A stretch of DNA of 64,000 nt from the NCBI GenBank assembly GCA_951213105.1, contig OX578142.1, positions 115,565,065 through 115,629,064 on the forward strand, given 5' to 3'. The DNA comes from Amaurobius ferox (taxonomy: Eukaryota; Arthropoda; Arachnida; Araneae; Amaurobiidae). The notes below the pieces were generated by a model. That model did no database searches. It had not been told where the DNA came from and saw nothing but the letters and a program-made list of their open reading frames with translations. Both the position numbers and the translations under genes were made by a program. Positions 34,410 to 46,400 of this stretch are shown here, piece by piece; the stretch's first letter is position 1; each line of letters opens with the position of its first letter.

Positions 34410-35585
34410 TCCCATTTCCGGTTCAAAAAATTCATATTGTAAAAGAAGTAAATTCAATGCATTATATAGGAAAAGTCATCTGCTGCCACATTAGATTTTT
34501 TTATTGTTTGATAGACCAAATTTACAAATATAGGAAATCCACAGCCTTCACATTTCTGAGCATACAAACTCTCCTCCCAATTTCTATTTATTCACGTTTC
34601 CGAAATTCATTAAAGACCAATGACCTCCATTTTAATTTCAAGTAAATAAAAAATGAATCACGATCATCGGGATGAAATATTTCAAACTATTTCTATTCAA
34701 TGCGGTATTCGCAACAATTGTTTTCGGCCACCAATCGCACATTTTCCAAACTTTTAAAAGTAAAAATGTAAATGAAATTACGCCATTCATTTAAAAAAAC
34801 TGAAAATACGTCATTTGAAACTTTCCGTAAACACATCTATCGCCCAGCTTTACTGTAATACTGCAGAGGAAAATCATGACTCGGAAATGACCGGATAAAA
34901 CCTACTTGAGTAAAAGTTCAAGAAACGCATATTTATACTTCTAAGGAATTCGTGAGATTAAAAAAGTTGGGGAGTATTACATTGGATAATTCATAAAATT
35001 CAAATTATTGGATCAAAATCTGCTCATAATCAGGACTATAATTTAACAGTTTAAAATCCCACCTTCTCAAACAATCTCTGCGCTGTAGACCACACGCACG
35101 CTTAACAGTATTAAAAAGAAGAAGAAAAAATGCTGTTTCTGAAACTCGCTAATTGGAAAAGTTGATATTCAGTCAGAAAATTGAAAAGGTCAGCATTTAA
35201 GGTGATTTTCTTTTTATGTTCTCCTCCGTTAAAAAATTCATTTAGTTTCTTAAATGTACACTTTCAAAAAATGCTGACCAAGTCTATTGGTCTATGGCAA
35301 AATTCTAACTCTTACAGTAGACGCCAGACACGTCTGTTCATGTAATCGGTCGTCTGTATCGGTAAGTAAGTGTGTATTTCCAAGTATAATAAATTACTGT
35401 AATACTGTGATTGTAAATGACTGTAGTATTGTGTAGTGTGTGCCTATGTGTGAGTGTATGAATGTGATAAGGAAAGCGTTAAAAATACTTTATTTGGCTC
35501 TACTTTTCTTACAGGGAACTCTATATCTCTTGAAATAATGGAACGTTTGAGGTGAAATATGGTGTTTATGCCACTTTAAAATTAA
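34410..35585. other. No gene seen
   Basis: AT-rich intergenic DNA, with nothing recognised. Confidence 0.5.
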
Positions 35586-36592
35586 AACAAGAAATATCAA
35601 TCATGCATAAAGCAGTGATTATAAAACACTTTCCAACTGAAATGCAATTTTATTTAAACATCTCTATGATACATTCCGCGCTGATATTTTTAAAATGATA
35701 ACAGTACTACAGTAATTTATTATACTTGAAGATTTAAAACTTCATCAAAAAGGACACACAAGTTACACAAAATGAACTTTATTCAAAGGACGTCATCGAA
35801 ATATAAATTGTCTGTCTCTCTATATAAAATCAATGAATATTTCATTTACATCACTTATGTTCCAGACCCCAGAACTAAATAATTTTGTGTGAAAAATATT
35901 CAGCAATTCTTATACATTTCACCATACAATCGCTTGATTTGTTTACATTCTACATGCTATAGTTTAGCGTTAAAATTGGGCTCCATTGTAAGAATAATCA
36001 TAGTGATTATTTAAAATAAAAAATATTGCAATTGAATTGGCACAAAATTTATCTACACAGATAATACGCAAAAATAAAGCTGTTTTATCACGGATGCAAC
36101 ACTAAATATACATTTAAATGATCTTTAAATAACTACGATAACAGCGGAAAAAGGGGAAGCCATATTTTATTTTGTAATGAGTCACGTGACATCTTCTTAT
36201 ATCATGAGTGTAATTACTATTTCAATTTTTATTTCAAAAACCACTCAACATATTTTGCTGAAATTTTTTTACACATTTTATGTAATAATTTGAATATTAC
36301 CTAAAATTTTCGAAGCAATTTGTAAATTTTAACTTCGCTTAAATAATATTTGAAAAATTAAGTCCCATAAAGTTTAATGTATTTCATTTTTTCAACCCGT
36401 GTTAATTCCGAAACAAATTTACTGGCATTATTCATTTTCATTCCCAAACATCCCACAGACCATCTCAACAACATACTAAAATATCATTTCAATAATGTAA
36501 TTTTTACGGAAGTTATCGTGCGACCGGACAGACAGACAAACAAACAGAATAACCAAAGTAATAAAAACTTTTCAACTATGTTGAAAAGTTTT
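35586..36592 (-). mobile_element. HINE-like repeat, copy 9 (diverged)
   Basis: It runs from AACAAGAAATATCAATCATG to TTTTCAACTATGTTGAAAAGT, about 1.0 kb with internal deletions. It is clearly more diverged than the other copies, so probably older. Confidence 0.8.
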
Positions 36593-38799
36593 AAAAAGAT
36601 GATTGATTTTTAACGAGATTGAGTCAGCACGTACTAACAAGACTTGAACTTTTACTTTCGTTACATGCATAGTATAAAAGACTGGAGCTATATTGGAGGC
36701 AGATGACAAAAAGTTGGAGGCAAATAGCACACGTGGCTAAATTCAACCACATGTGTCATCCTCAGTTGCCGGCTTGACTAAATGAAATCGATCTCGTAGT
36801 TGGCCCTTAAGACAAAAGCTGTTATTAGCCTTTGAAATTAGTAGCCCAGTTTATTTTTTGTATTCGTTATGTATTTACGAAGTTTCAATTATTGTGTTAT
36901 ATTCCGCAGTTTTGGAGCGATTATTTGATAAGTCTATTGATTTTTATCAAGATAGTCATAAGTTAACTTATTTTGGCCATATATATGGAAATTCATTCAT
37001 TTGCCATTAAAGTTGTGTTTAAAACATGTCACATTTTTAAATATCAGCATTGAGGTTTTTTAACACATGATTTATTATCAAAAGCTTTTTGGTTAGTGTC
37101 CAAAACTTCAAGATGACACGATCTTTTGTAAAATATGATATCACTACTGGAAAAACAAGGGCTTTCTTCCACCCTCGGTACGTAATCTTAAATTGCTTTT
37201 AAGAAGTTTTAAAACTGTTTATTCTTTAAGCCGATTATGTTTTTGTTGCTTATGTGTCAAAAAGCAAGTTTATAGACAATTCTTTAAGTGCCTATCAGAA
37301 CAATTCCGCGAAATCGTAAAATCTTAGATATATTTAGAATTCCCGTTTTATTGGTGACATTCGTGAAATATTTAGGAAATTATTACAAGAATAAATCCTT
37401 ACTTAAATATTAAATTGGAACAAGTTATTTATTTTGTTTTGGCGCCAATATATGTCATATATACAACTTATTGCACTAAAACTTATTGCAGAAAAAATCT
37501 GATGCGGGCCGCACATGACTCCTTACAGACTCAAATTTATTTTCTCTTTATTACTTTAATAATTCATTAAATTGAGTTTAATTTCACAAAATAGCACACC
37601 TAATTATTTGAAATTGCACCAAATTCGCACTTTTAATTGAATTTTCGTTTTCATTTGGTAACCTGACGTATTTTCAAAGCCGGCATAGTAAAAATGCGAG
37701 AAATTAAATGTCTATTGAACGGCTAGTCTTAATGTAATGGAGTTGGTCTTATTCTTCTGATCGTCAAAGAGTACGCATGAAACAAGCATTTAATTGGCAC
37801 ATTTGAGCATATGTAGTCTATTATTTTAGATCTTGACGATTTTTGTGGGCGATTTCGCAAAAAAAGACAGATTCTTTTATCTCGAATCGTACCAAATCTA
37901 ATCAGCACCAGAGTAACACCCAAGTGGCTTATCTATAAAATTTGGTCCATTAATTTTTAAGTTAGGGTGGATACATACTTTGCATAGATAGACGCACGCA
38001 GACGTCATGCAAAAAATAGTTCTTTTGTATTTTAGAGGTCCCAAAACGTGTGGATCCGTCGAAATCTCAAGTTACGATTTTCAACAGAATTCCAATCCTT
38101 TGCTTATACCTAAAGGTGGCGAGAAAAAGCACATAAGTCAAAAATTCCAATTTTTTATAACATACATATTTGGTTTAAGAAATGTATGATCTCTGTTTTG
38201 GAAAGAGCACGTAAGTCAGTTGGACTTTAAGATGTTAAAAAAGAAAAACCTTAAACATCTATTAGATTTTGAAGGCATATCAGTGGGGTAATAAAATATA
38301 AATTAAGAAAACGTATTATCTATTTATCTTATAAATATATAACAAACTCCGTAAACATTTAATCTGTATTTTGAAAACTAAAAATTTAAATTTAAAAAAG
38401 TTCTTTTAAAAGTATCAAATGTTCAATCCTCGATATTTCCAAATCCTTGTTTTTGACTTAAGTGCTTTTTCCCGCCAGCTTACCATGTATTTTAGGGAAA
38501 GTAAAAACTGAGCTTTATAAAAAGGAACAAAAATCATTTGAGTTTTGATCGCATTATCCTAACTGTTACTCAACATATCCATTCCATAAATATAGAAATA
38601 AATCATAAACCAAACTTTTATTAGTATTTAGGCCTGTCAGAGACAGATAAATTAAAAATATAAATACATATAAATTGTTGCGGGTGAAAAAGAGCAGTAA
38701 TATACAAACAACAAAATTTTCAAAGAAGGAACAAATTTATAAAGAATAAATTTGTAATAAAATAAATTCGCAGAGAAATTTGCAAATATTTTCAAAGAT
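36593..38799. other. No gene seen; possible repeat tail
   Basis: At 37985-38100 an AGACGCACGCAGACGTCATG tract is followed by GAGGTCCCAAAACGTGTGG and GAAATCTCAAGTTACGA. This resembles the right part of the repeat at 23968-24618 and may be a LINE or rolling-circle repeat tail. Nothing else was recognised. Confidence 0.4.
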
Positions 38800-39185
38800 A
38801 CACTCTTATTCTTTACGGTGTATAATACATGTTCTTTATTATACTCTAAAAAAACAATTAGGAAAAACTGAAGACAAATCATTCATCAGAAATTGTTCGT
38901 CGTTTCCTGATACATTCTTATTCTTTACGGCGTATAATACATGTTCTTTATTATACTCTAACTAAACAATTAGGAAAAATTGAAAACAAATCATTCAACA
39001 GAAATTGTTCGTCGTTTCTTGATGCTCTCTTATTCTTTACGGTGCACACGTACTTCTACACATGCTTCTTATTATATTCTAACAAAACAATTAAGAAAAA
39101 TTGAAGACAAATCATTCATCAAAAATTGTTCGTCGTTTTTCTTTTTCTTTACGGTGTATAACACATGCTCCTTATTATACTCTAA
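38800..39185 (+). repeat. 112-bp minisatellite, left part
   Basis: CTTTACGG recurs at 38811, 38923, 39035 and 39147, exactly 112 bases apart. Units contain TTATTATACTCTAA, ACAATTAGGAAAAA, GAAGACAAATCATTCATC and AATTGTTCGTCGTTTC. The last unit is cut at 39185 by HINE-like copy 10. Confidence 0.92.
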
Positions 39186-40475
39186 AACAAGAAAGATGAA
39201 TCATGCATAAAGCATTGTTATGAAACACTTTCCAACTTCAATGCAATTTTATTTAAGCATCTCTAAAATGCGAAACATTGATCGGTAATATTTTTAAAAT
39301 TATCACAATGCTACATTAATTTATTATATTTGAAAACTTAAAACTTGATAGAAAAAAATTAATTTCATTCAAATGACGGCATTGAAATATAAATTGCCTA
39401 AAGCATCTCTAAAATGCGATACATTCCTCGATAATATTTTTAAAATTGTAATAATACTACAATAATTTGTTATATTTGAAAACTTCATCAAAAACAAATG
39501 AAAATTATTCAAATGCCGTCATCGAAATATAACAAGCCTGGCTCTCTCTATAAAAGCAGCACTTCATTCATAAACAATTTTCCATTCATTTCATTCATCA
39601 CAATACTATAATAATTTATTTTATTTAAAAACATAAGACCATGGAGATACAAGTAATTAAACTCTATGCTTAAAACTTCATCGAAAAAATCGTCCTTCTC
39701 TCTGTAAAATCAATTGATATTTCATTCATATCAGGTATATTGCAGACTCCATGAGCTAAATAATTTTGCATTAAAGAAATGCAGCAATTCTTGTACAACT
39801 CATTCAACATCTTTTGGTATTTATATTTTCCATAAGTAAAAAATAGGCTTCGTTGTAGAAATAATCAAAGTTGGATGATCCTTTAAACTCAAATATATTG
39901 TAATTGCGTTGTTTCTGTACTTAGATGCACAGAATGTAAGCAAAAATAAAGCGGTTTTAGGTCGGATACAACACTAAATATGAATTAAAAAGAACTTTAA
40001 AAAATCACGATTATAACACAAGATGGATGCCACATTTTATTTTGAAGTGGGTCGCGTGATATCTTCATATAATGGTCACGTGATCGCTCCATATAAAAGG
40101 TGTAATTATTATTTTAATTTTTATTTAAAAACTACTGAATATATTTTGCTGAATTTTTTTTATATATTTTATGGGATAATTTTAATATTTCCTAAAATGT
40201 TCGAAGTAATTTGTGAATTTTAAATCCGCTTAAAAAATGTTTGAAAAATTAGGTTCCATAGGGTTCAATGTATTTCATTTTTTCAACCCGGGTTCAATCC
40301 AAAACTAATTGAGTGATATTATACATTTATATTCCCATAGGTCCCACAGACCGTCTGAACAACATACTAAAATTTCATTTTGATAAAGTCATTTTTACGG
40401 CAGTTATCGTGCTAACGGACAGACAGACAGAATGAACAAAGTCATAAACACTTTTCAACTTTGTTGTAAAGTGTT
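39186..40475 (-). mobile_element. HINE-like repeat, copy 10, nested in minisatellite
   Basis: A full-length copy of 1290 bases from AACAAGAAAGATGAATCATG to TTTGTTGTAAAGTGTT. It splits a 112-bp unit between TCTAA and the ACAATTAGG block, an A/T-only site. Neighbouring units give the unoccupied version of the site (CTCTAAAAAAACAATTAGG, CTCTAACTAAACAATTAGG). No target duplication is evident. Confidence 0.9.
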
Positions 40476-40780
40476 AATAAAAACAATTAGGAAAAATTGA
40501 AGACAAATCATTCATCAGAAATTGTTCGTCATTTCCCGATACATTCTTATTCTTTACGGCGTATAATATATATGTTCTGAATTATACTCTAACAAAACAA
40601 TTGAGAAAAATTGAAGATAAATCATTCATCAGAAATTGTTTGTCGTTGCCTGATACATTCTTATACTTTACGGCGTATAATACATTTTCTTTATTATACT
40701 CTAACAAAACAATGAAGAAAAATTGAAGACAAATCATTCATCGGAAATCATTCATCGGAAATCATTCGTCGTTTCCTGCT
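40476..40780 (+). repeat. 112-bp minisatellite, right part
   Basis: The array resumes with AAACAATTAGGAAAAATTG. CTTTACGG occurs at 40552 and 40666 (114 apart). The last unit has a short duplication, CATCGGAAATCATT, before the array stops at about 40780. Confidence 0.9.
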
Positions 40781-40824
40781 CATTAAATAGTGTATTGATT
40801 TTGAAAACTAATTTACATGGCGTT

Positions 40825-41110
40825 TTGTGTGCAGTAAGTAGCACGTGTGATGCAATCCAAAAATCCAGGTTCTATCCCTGGTTGCATCTGAGAGTTGTTT
40901 TGCTCACAAATTAAGTCTAATACTCAACAATCGTCACCACTAGACGAAATATAGAGTGATGGCGGTTAAAATCGCATCAGTAGCAAAATTTTGAAAGAGG
41001 CTAATATAAGGTAATTATAAGGAATATTCCCGCATGCATGGATGGAAAGGAGTAACTGGTAGCACGGTCGGGAAAAATCCAAAAAACCTGGATTCTATCC
41101 GGGGCTTCGA
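40825..41110 (+). repeat. Two diverged tRNA-like/SINE-like phrases
   Basis: AATCCAGGTTCTATCCCTGG (about 40863) and CCTGGATTCTATCCGGGG (about 41088) are B-box-like and sit about 220 bases apart. Each is preceded by GTAGCACG and AATCCAAAAA, and followed by a CTCA(A)(A/C)(T/A)T...GTCTAATA block. They look like two diverged units of one tandem repeat. No complete tRNA fold is evident. Confidence 0.35.
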
Positions 41111-41315
41111 GTGATTTTTATTTACATCTCAACTTGTCTAATAATCTATGAACTTGAAAAATAATCAATAGATGCTGAAAAAAAAAAAGATGTAAACAAC
41201 AATATAAAAATTATGTAAATACAGCATAAATGCAAATATATACGGATCATCCGGTTTTAAAGTCATAAAACAACCTTTTTTTTTATGACCTACAAGAAAC
41301 GCGATCTCACTCATT

Positions 41316-42520
41316 TGTCATGTCGCAATTCTGCGCCATGAGCCTTTTTGTATTTTCTGAAAGAGAAACATCCTTCTCTCCGTTCGTGCCAGTACAGTGT
41401 TTTACTAACACTTGTTTCCATTGAAATTACATTAAAAAGCGCATTTCGTCGAGAAAGCGTTGGAATGTCTGGACTTAGTGTCTGGCCGTGGAGCGTGACG
41501 TGTTGGCTGTGTAGTTGCTATGTGAGCGCGCTGTCCAATCAGGAAGAGGCGCATTTTTTGCGTAGGAGAACTTGCGTGGGCTCAGGGGACCCATGTTTCG
41601 CTCTCTTCGAGCTGGAGATCCCGAGGATGGAAGACGCTGGGAAAATTTGTCGAAAGACTTGAAACAAAGGCTTTTGGCCAAAATGGCTTGCCGTTCATCT
41701 GGAGCTGAAGAAGAGGAGCCTGGAACCTTTCATTAATAATCCTGATGCAAATCTATTCTAAATTATATTTTTTTTTATTCCAGGAATTATTCCGACGACG
41801 ACTCTGGAATTTGAGATGTAGATTGGCGGCTATGTTACAATTCGAGGCATTGTATTCGGAAGTTCGGTTTCTAAAGATTTGGGAATTTACGTTGGTAATT
41901 CGCCCTGTGAACTTTTGAATCCCCGGCTCAAGACCCGTGATATCTTGAGGCGAATCTGAGTTACAATTTTTTGTAAACTTGTATCAAGGTAAATTTTCTT
42001 TTCCGGAACAATGTTTCCGAAGCGGTACTGGCATGATGAAATTAAATTCAATAATTAAAATGGCTCTTGTTAAAATATTTAAAGTTAAATTAGAAATGAT
42101 TTAAGATCATATGATTATGAATAATATAATTATTTGAATGCTATATATTTTTGCCAGAGCAATTGGTTTCTTGAATATGTTTAATATAAGTGAAGCTCTG
42201 AAGTTTATTTATTATTTGAAAGTTAAAATACACATATTGAATTCTTCGAAAAATCTAAAATAAATCAATATTTAAGTTGTGTGAAAAAGAGCCTATTTAT
42301 TTGTGTCTGTATATTTACTTTACTCACTGTGCTTCATTTAGGGTTATTTAATTCCCCTAAATTGGGAACTCCTTTAAATCTTGAACCTGGTGTTTTTGCT
42401 GATACATTTTTGAGAATATATTTGTTAAATTTATGTCTCTTTGGCATTTTGAAATTAAGATCACGAAGTTGTGGGTGGTGGAGTCAGTAGGTGCTGTTTT
42501 GTACTGACCCAGCTCCCACA
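41316..42520 (+). mobile_element. 5' LTR of Ty3/Gypsy element 1
   Basis: 1205 bases, starting TGTCATGTCGCAATTC and ending AGCTCCCACA (TG...CA). It matches 51698-52902 at a constant offset of 10382. The only difference I found is T at 42362 versus C at 52744. It is flanked on the left by CATT (41312-41315), repeated after the 3' LTR (52903-52906). The open frames inside both LTRs are identical, start at non-ATG codons and look incidental. Confidence 0.95.
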
Positions 42521-42523
42521 AAT

Positions 42524-42537
42524 TGGTGCCGTATCCC
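42524..42537 (+). promoter_or_regulatory. Primer binding site, element 1
   Basis: TGGTGCCGTATCCC begins three bases after the LTR end. TGG at the start pairs with the CCA end of a tRNA primer, implying a tRNA ending GGCACCA. Element 2 shares the first eight bases, TGGTGCCG. The exact tRNA is not determined. Confidence 0.8.
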
Positions 42538-43486
42538 TTTCCCAGAGTATTACAGTGAGTGAGGTATAAATTTATGAAAGAGTGCAAATTTTTTTTATTG
42601 TGATTATATATTGCAGTACTATATGTCGAAGTAAGTTGAAAAATTCTTTTGTGGTGCAAAATATTGAGTTTAATGGGCATGAAAATTTTTGTTTATGTGT
42701 CATATAGTAAAAAGTGCAAAAGCACAGAAGCCCATATGCACCTGATTATATGTGTAATTGAAAAATATTTGTTGCATATATATTCTCAAATTCATATGTC
42801 ATGCACACAAACTTTTATGTGATAAAAGTAAATTTAAAAATTTCGAGAACACATACATTGACATAAGTGCACACATATTTGTCTCTTGTTGTTGTGCTAA
42901 TGCAAATATATAAAAGAAAAGGAAAATTTTTTTTCCTGACATCTTTCACATACAATTGGTTACTCACCTACGTTGAGAGTGGTGATTGTTCATCCAACAC
43001 TAACTTGACTCGACACTGTATTATCAATACAAACTTGGTCTGGCAGATTCACATACACTGATTGTATATCAGAATTACTGGCAATTGTCACATACAGATA
43101 TCATTTTGGCAGCCACAATCATCAGTGTTTTGGTCTTACTGATAGTTTATAAAAATCAGAGTTGTTGGCACATTCACATACAATATTGTTGTTTTTCCTA
43201 CTATCACTTGACTAGGTGCTGCATTATCACACAGAAATTCAGTGATTGTTTTCTGACATTATCTTCACATACAAATTATTTTGCTGGTTGCAAAAGTTCT
43301 GGCAATTTCACAAATATTGTGTTTCTGACTTGTTCTTCACAAGAACTGTGTTACTCAATGGATCAAGTCAGATCCTCTTGTTGATCACATAAATAAGTGA
43401 TTTAAGCGAAAGTGAAATCAATTTTCCACAATAAACTGTGCTTCGTGATAAATTTGAAATTTTCTGGTGAAAAACCTTGTGCAAAA
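42538..43486 (+). other. Long leader of element 1 with repeated TTCACATACA motif
   Basis: 949 bases between PBS and the Gag-Pol ATG. TTCACATACA or TCACATACA occurs at 42945, 43048, 43088, 43173 and 43264 within 330 bases, embedded in diverged longer repeats (for example CTGGCA and CTTGACT phrases). Upstream short ATG frames make a simple scanning start unlikely. A packaging or translation role is only a guess. Confidence 0.7.
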
Positions 43487-46400
43487 ATGCCTAAATCTAG
43501 AAATACGAGAGCAAGCAGGAGTAGAGACTCCTCTGCTCAACCAAGAGTGTCCAACCACCGTATCCCTTCGGTGTCTCCACCACGACTTTCTCCAAATGCT
43601 GGCAGATCGGCTTCCGCTGTCAGAGACTCTAACAAAATGAAAATTGGAATTGGATCACAGTTCCTTGGATCCATTCCAAGTTTTGCTGGCAATGCAAATG
43701 AATCTTTTCACGAATTTTTGGAGAAATTCTCGCTTGTCGCTGACCATGCAGACTGGTCAAACAAAGATAAAATTTTCGTTTTGAAGCTGAAATTGTCTGG
43801 TAGGGCAGAAAGACTGATAAAATCAATTCCTAAATTAAACCAAAGTACGAATTTTTCAGAATTAGTGAATACACTCAAGGACAATTTTATGAAAAAAGAA
43901 AATATTGCCAAAAATGTCGCTTCCCTGGTCAACTGTAAACAAATGACAAACGAGAGTGTTCGTGATTATGCAAATCGAATAGAGGCACAATCATATGTTG
44001 CTTTTCCACAAGATGCTGTGTCTGACAACGAAGATTCCCTGAGAGCTGCAATTTTGCTCAACTCATTTAAGAAAGGATTAAAGATCCTTATTCGAAAAGC
44101 TGTGTTATCTGCAAACCCACAGTCATTTGAAGCTGCTAAAGACATTGCAATTTTGGAAGAAGAGGTGCAAAATGAAGAGCTGGAAGAAATGACAGAGGAC
44201 GTAAATACTGTAAGAACTGAAAATGACCCTAAACAAGAAATTGAAGAACTGAAGAAAGAATTAAACTTAAAGAAGAAAGAATTTGAGAAATTAAGAAGAA
44301 AATTTAGTGAAAATTCAGAAAAAAGGAAGAAAAGACTGAATGAAATAAGAGAAGATCTGGAAAAGAGCAATTCCAGTTTCGAGGATTCTTTCCTGGATAC
44401 GCCCTCTACAAGCAGATACAATGAAAATGAATTGGAAGAGGAAGATTGGGAAGATATTCCAGTAAAGAAGAAACATAAACCATCAACATCTTTCAGAACT
44501 TCTACACCATCCAGGAGATCTGAAAATAGAAACCGTTTCAGTCAAAGAAGAATTCCAGTTGCCTCACAGGAAGAAGAGTGGTATGTTAAAAGTCCATATC
44601 AAAATTATTCTCCAAGGAAAAACTCTCATATTTTTAGACCTTTTCGTAACAGTTCATATAGAAATCCAAATGTCCAAAGAAGATATTTTTCAAATTTTAG
44701 AAATTCCTTTGATAATTATAAATCACAAAACTTCAATAATTTTGGATATAGAAGAAATAACAGATATTTTAATAATAGATTTGGTAATGGAAGACAATTT
44801 GGAAGACAGAATTTCAGAAGACAAAATTTCCAATCTCCACTAGTTAATAGACGAAATTCCGAAGTTAGTTTTATGACTGAAAGCGAGACTCCTTGCCAAA
44901 ACAATTTTCCTATTATTCAAGTTTTTGTTGAAGATGTTACACTAAATGCCTTAATCGACACTGGAAGTTCTATAAACATTATCTATAGTGATGCTTTACA
45001 CAAAATCAATCCGAGAAAAGTACAATTAAAGCATACATCCACTATTCTGAGAGGAATTGGAAGTCAAAATATTTTGGTTGAGAGAAAAGCTTCTTTTCCC
45101 ATGATCATTGGAAATGAAAGAGATGTGATTGAATGCTGCATTTTAAATACACCTGCCCCAGGAAGGTACAACATGATTTTAGGAAGTACATTTTTACATG
45201 AAAAACAAGTGACAATTACTTATAGACATAAACGTGTGAATTTTTTGTACTGTAGTATTCCCTTTACTGAATTTACCGAATCACAAAGTTTTACTGTGAT
45301 TTCTGATGATGTACAATTTAAACCAATCGAGAGTTATGCAATAAGCCATGATTTTGACAGAAGAAATTACAATTTTACACATGATGTAGATTATAGATCC
45401 AAAAACACAAATTTTTCAAGAAATTATGAAAATAGATATAATAATGGATATTTATTTGAACAAAACAATTTTCATAATGAATTTAGAGATGTTGATTTTA
45501 GAAATTTTGATGCAAATGAAAATGAAAGGTCAAATTATGAATGTGAAAATGATTTACATGAAAGACAAATGAATGACAATGTACATACAGACAGATTTTT
45601 GACAAAAGACAATACCAGTAACAATGAAATATTTCAGACAGATTGTGATAAACATGATGAAGGAAGTTCACAACAAAATCAGGCAATAGGGATTGCCAAA
45701 GCTTTCAACAAATGTGTTCTAAAACCATTTTCGGAAACTTTTATTAAATTAAAAAGAAATTACAAAATTGAAAAAGACACGACAATTTTACTTGAACCTA
45801 TCAATAATAAAGAATTTTCTGCAAACAAAATTTTCGTAGCCAGAAGTATCCACAAAATTCCTGAAAATGACTTTTTGTATGCAAAAGTTGCAAATCCATC
45901 TGAAAAAGTTGTTTATATAAACAAAGGTATGAAATTGGGAACTTTCGAAAACATCCATGAATCTGATATTGACATAAATAATAGAGTTGACATTGAAAAC
46001 TGTATTGAAGAAAATGAAACATTTGATGCATGGGGAGGAGATTTTGATTTGAAACATATGAATATTGCACAAAGAAATTTGCTTTTGAAATTACTAAGTA
46101 AATATAAACATGTTTTTGCTAAAAATATGAAAGAATTGTCTGGATGTGACACTATTTTGCACGAAATTAATCTTGAATCTAACATACCTGTTAGGCAAAA
46201 GCCATACCGCATTCCACATAATTTACAGAAAGAACTTTCACGCCAGGTAAACGAACTCCTTGATGCAAAAATCATTCAGCGCAGTACATCACCTTACAAT
46301 ACTCCAGTGCTTTTTGTTAAGAAACCTGATGGAAGTTACCGTTTGGTAGCGGATTTTCGAAAGCTCAATAAGATCACTATTGTTGAGAACTATCCGATTC

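Noticed and set aside
41348..41662. 104-codon frame present in both LTRs of element 1
   Set aside because: It begins at a TTG, lies in the LTR and has no domain; identity between copies only reflects LTR identity.
43412..43486. N-terminal extension of the Gag-Pol protein
   Set aside because: The upstream part of the frame starts at GTG, which is not a usual eukaryotic start; the first ATG is at 43487.
44559..46275. Several plus and minus frames of 60-150 codons within Gag-Pol
   Set aside because: They are shadows of the Gag-Pol frame in other registers.
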